Positions 4,503 through 6,542 of a stretch of DNA of 6,542 nt are shown one piece after another. Each line of letters starts with the position of its first letter. Within the stretch, counting starts at the first letter, position 1. The stretch covers positions 1-6,542 of the forward strand of contig JAUWMN010000098.1 of assembly GCA_030613165.1 (NCBI GenBank), read 5' to 3'. This DNA comes from Desulfobacterales bacterium. Its GTDB lineage: Bacteria; Desulfobacterota; Desulfobacteria; Desulfobacterales; C00003106. The notes under the pieces were generated by a model, which was given only the letters and a program-made list of their open reading frames with translations, ran no database searches and was not told the DNA's origin. Made by a program: the position numbers and the translations under genes.

Positions 4503-5842
4503 AACAAAATCTTCTTTACATAAAAACCATTGGCTGCCAGATGAATCACTATGATTCGGAACGGATGGCGCAGATGCTGGCGCCTCTGAATTATATACCT
4601 ACAGATGACTTAGAGCAGGCCGACCTGATCCTCCTGAACACGTGTGCTATTCGGGCAAAGGCTGAACAGAAGGTCTTTAGCTTTTTGGGCCGCTTACGCC
4701 GGCTGAAGCAAGAAAATCCAAATCTAATCATCGGGGTCGCGGGATGTGTGGCACAACAAGAAGGTGAGCGTATCCTCAAAAGGATGCCACATATTGATCT
4801 GGTATTTGGCACCCACGCCCTTTTCCGTATCCCAGAACTAATTTCAAAGGTTAAGGCACACAGAAAGCGCGTCTGCGATACAGCATTTTCCGACACCCTG
4901 GACGAACCCGATCTTGCAGGCGCAGGGACTCGGCGAACCACCGCTTTTGTAACCATAATGAGAGGCTGCAACAATTTCTGCACGTATTGTGTGGTGCCCT
5001 ATGTACGAGGGAGAGAGATGAGTCGGGCCCCCAACACAGTCATCCGGGAGATAAGATCTCTGGTACGGAACGGGGTACGCGAAGTAACCTTATTGGGACA
5101 AAATGTAAACAGTTACGGTAAGAAGGAGGGCATCTCCTGTAATTTTCCGGAACTTCTTAGCAAAGCAAATAACATTGAGGGACTGGAACGTATCCGGTTT
5201 ACCACATCTCATCCAAAGGATCTGTCCGACGATCTCATAGAGGCTATGGCAGTTCTTCCGAAAATGTGCCCCCATATTCATCTTCCGGTACAGTCAGGTT
5301 CTGATCGGATTTTAAAACGCATGAACCGGGGATATACAGTAGAGAATTATCTAAAAAAAGTCTCAAAACTGAAAAGAACCGTTCCTCACATAGCGATTAC
5401 TTCCGACATCATAGTAGGATTTCCCGGAGAAACAGAGGAAGACTTTGAAGCAACCCTTGCCCTTGTGCAAGAGGTGGATTATGAGAATATTTTTTCTTTC
5501 AAGTATTCAGATCGGCCCAATGCGCCTTCGACCAAGTTCCGGAAGAAGGTTTCGGAAGAAATAAAACAAAGACGGCTTGAACATCTCCAAAGACTTCAGG
5601 AGAGAATAACATGCAAGAAAAATAATGTATTGGTAGGCACCACGCAGGAGGTTTTGGTAGAAGGGTTCAGCAAAAATACAAATAGCCAGTTGACAGGAAG
5701 GACTTTGTGCAATAAAATTATAAATATCGATGCCATGAACTCCCTGGCTGGACAAGTGGTATCGGTAAAGGTGGAAAAGGCCTACAAACACTGTCTAATA
5801 GGAAGAGTCAGTAAAATTGACCAGGTTAAAACAGTACATTAA
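4499..5842 (+). CDS. miaB: tRNA-2-methylthio-N6-dimethylallyladenosine synthase MiaB
   Basis: A 447-residue radical-SAM methylthiotransferase of normal MiaB length. MiaB converts i6A37 to ms2i6A37 in tRNAs reading UNN codons, using two 4Fe-4S clusters. The N-terminal UPF0004 domain carries C13 (TIGCQMN), C49 (LLNTC) and C83 (AGCVAQ), which bind the auxiliary cluster that donates sulfur. The radical-SAM domain has C157, C161 and C164 in RGCNNFCTYCVVPYVRGRE. Later markers include LGQNVNSYG (199-207), HLPVQSGSDRILKRMNR (261-277), TSDIIVGFPGETEEDF (301-316) and FKYSDRPNAPS (334-344). A C-terminal TRAM domain (about 378-440) contributes to tRNA binding. GCQMN near the N-terminus separates MiaB from RimO and MtaB. 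All six cysteines are present, so it should be active. The ATG overlaps the preceding stop (ATGA) and lacks a good Shine-Dalgarno, so translation probably depends on coupling to the upstream gene. Confidence 0.97.
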   Translation: MKQNLLYIKTIGCQMNHYDSERMAQMLAPLNYIPTDDLEQADLILLNTCAIRAKAEQKVFSFLGRLRRLKQENPNLIIGVAGCVAQQEGERILKRMPHIDLVFGTHALFRIPELISKVKAHRKRVCDTAFSDTLDEPDLAGAGTRRTTAFVTIMRGCNNFCTYCVVPYVRGREMSRAPNTVIREIRSLVRNGVREVTLLGQNVNSYGKKEGISCNFPELLSKANNIEGLERIRFTTSHPKDLSDDLIEAMAVLPKMCPHIHLPVQSGSDRILKRMNRGYTVENYLKKVSKLKRTVPHIAITSDIIVGFPGETEEDFEATLALVQEVDYENIFSFKYSDRPNAPSTKFRKKVSEEIKQRRLEHLQRLQERITCKKNNVLVGTTQEVLVEGFSKNTNSQLTGRTLCNKIINIDAMNSLAGQVVSVKVEKAYKHCLIGRVSKIDQVKTVH

Positions 5843-5895
5843 TTATTGATGGTTTCGTAAACCCAAAAAAATTAAAGGGATCAAAGGAAACTCTA

Positions 5896-6393
5896 ATGTT
5901 GCATGAAATGAAGGTCTCAGGTCTAACGATTGATCCTGTATCGAATGCCCCGATTATGATTCTAAAATCCTCGGATGGCAAACTTAGCCTTCCGATCTGG
6001 ATCGGCTTGTTGGAAGCAACCGCTATTGCCACAGAACTCGAAAGTGTGCGGTTTTCCCGGCCCATGACCCATGATCTATTCAAAACGGTCATGGAGAATC
6101 TGGATGTGACGATGTCCAAAATCGAAGTATGCGATCTTAAGGACAACACATTCTATGCCACGATATATTTCCAGGGGAATAATAAAGAATTTGCTGTTGA
6201 CGCGCGACCAAGCGATGCTATTGCCCTGGCTCTGAGAATGGGGTCTCCAATTTATGTGCATGATCAAGTAATTCAAAATTCAAAAAGTCTACCAAAACAT
6301 CCCAAAGAATTAGTTAATACTGAAGAAGGGAAAAAATGGACAGAAATCCTGGAGAACCTCGCTTCAGACGACTTTGGTAAGTACAAAATGTAA
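5896..6393 (+). CDS. Bifunctional nuclease (BFN/DUF151) family protein
   Basis: A 165-residue protein of the DUF151 family, named for plant proteins with DNase and RNase activity; the bacterial role is not settled. Landmarks in order: MLHEMKVSGLTIDP at the N-terminus, LPIWIG at 32-37 with E40, RPMTHDL at 55-61, FYATIYF at 86-92, and DARPSDAIALALRMGSPIYV at 102-121. The C-terminal SDDFGKYKM is also familiar from delta-proteobacterial members. AAGGAA at 5884-5889, 6 nt before ATG 5896, supports the start. It follows miaB after 53 nt on the same strand and could be read from the same transcript. The only structure between them is a small stem, GGTTT-CGT-AAACC (5851-5863), followed by A's rather than T's, so no terminator is evident. 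It is expected in the cytoplasm; no signal or membrane segment is seen. Confidence 0.93.
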   Translation: MLHEMKVSGLTIDPVSNAPIMILKSSDGKLSLPIWIGLLEATAIATELESVRFSRPMTHDLFKTVMENLDVTMSKIEVCDLKDNTFYATIYFQGNNKEFAVDARPSDAIALALRMGSPIYVHDQVIQNSKSLPKHPKELVNTEEGKKWTEILENLASDDFGKYKM

Positions 6394-6424
6394 TCTCGAC
6401 ACCCGTCTGATTATCAAATATGAT

Positions 6425-6542
6425 GACTTCGTAGAAAGTCCAACTCTCTGTCACTCCCGCGCAGGCGGGAGTCCAGAACAAACTGATATTGCTGGATTAC
6501 CGCCTGCGCGGGAATGACGAAATAGGTTGTCTGGCGACTTTT
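6425..6542. repeat. Palindromic MITE/REP-like intergenic element, truncated by window end
   Basis: Two 27-nt arms, 6450-6476 and 6492-6518, are inverted copies matching at 24 of 27 positions around a 15-nt centre. The left arm folds on itself as a perfect 8-bp stem (ACTCCCGC/GCGGGAGT, loop GCAG, 6453-6472); the right arm folds as a weaker version around CCGC/GCGG. Outside, GACTT-CGTAGA-AAGTC (6425-6440) forms another small stem. The last seven bases GACTTTT (6536-6542) are the inverse of 6434-6440 at six of seven positions, suggesting a terminal inverted repeat that continues past the window. GTCATTCCCGCGCAGGCGG-type palindromes are a common dispersed repeat in proteobacteria. No transposase is in view. 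It may also act as a transcript 3' end for the bfn gene, which stops at 6393. Confidence 0.78.

Noticed and set aside
4591..4983. Minus-strand 130-codon open frame inside miaB
   Set aside because: It is antisense to the fully conserved MiaB cysteine motifs; its Arg/Ser-rich composition is typical of a shadow frame.
5851..5870. Terminator between miaB and the bifunctional nuclease gene
   Set aside because: The 5-bp stem is followed by A's, not T's, on the coding strand, so it would not end plus-strand transcription.

Overview
The window looks like chromosomal DNA from a Deltaproteobacteria/Desulfobacterota-type bacterium. The basis is the family content: a DUF4911 protein, MiaB and a bifunctional-nuclease (DUF151) protein in one co-directional run, RlmN nearby, and a GC-rich palindromic intergenic repeat of a kind common in these genomes. 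This is a judgement from recognised families, not from a database search.

Layout, left to right. (1) Positions 2-280 are the C-terminal end of rlmN (23S rRNA A2503 methyltransferase), cut by the window edge. (2) Positions 392-1069 hold a compact type II toxin-antitoxin cassette: a promoter overlapped by an 11-bp inverted repeat (likely autoregulatory operator), a ribbon-helix-helix antitoxin and an overlapping PIN-domain (VapC-like) RNase toxin. (3) Positions 1264-3725 hold two minus-strand genes. One is a 382-residue class II aldolase/adducin-family protein with an extra N-terminal half. The other is a 378-residue AAA/DUF4143 ATPase whose upstream region carries a palindromic, repeated operator-like site. 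A 176-nt gap with short tandem C/T-rich repeats separates them. (4) Positions 3856-6393 are a plus-strand run: DUF4911 protein, a small exported protein, miaB (tRNA ms2i6A methylthiotransferase) and a bifunctional-nuclease-family protein. The first three are so tightly packed (2-nt gap, then a 4-nt ATGA overlap) that they are almost certainly one translationally coupled operon. (5) Positions 6425-6542 begin a palindromic MITE/REP-like repeat that runs off the window.

The two ends (rlmN, miaB and bfn) are housekeeping RNA-modification and nucleic-acid genes. The middle (toxin-antitoxin, aldolase, DUF4143 ATPase) reads as an accessory block between them, with changes of strand and short repeats at the joints. 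I found no CRISPR array, transposase, tRNA or rRNA, and no convincing new multi-gene defence system. The observations most worth following are: the aldolase-family protein, whose N-terminal half aligns with its own C-terminal catalytic half but has lost active-site residues; a four-cysteine cluster in its catalytic half; the operator array before the DUF4143 gene; and a secreted protein of unknown function coupled to miaB.
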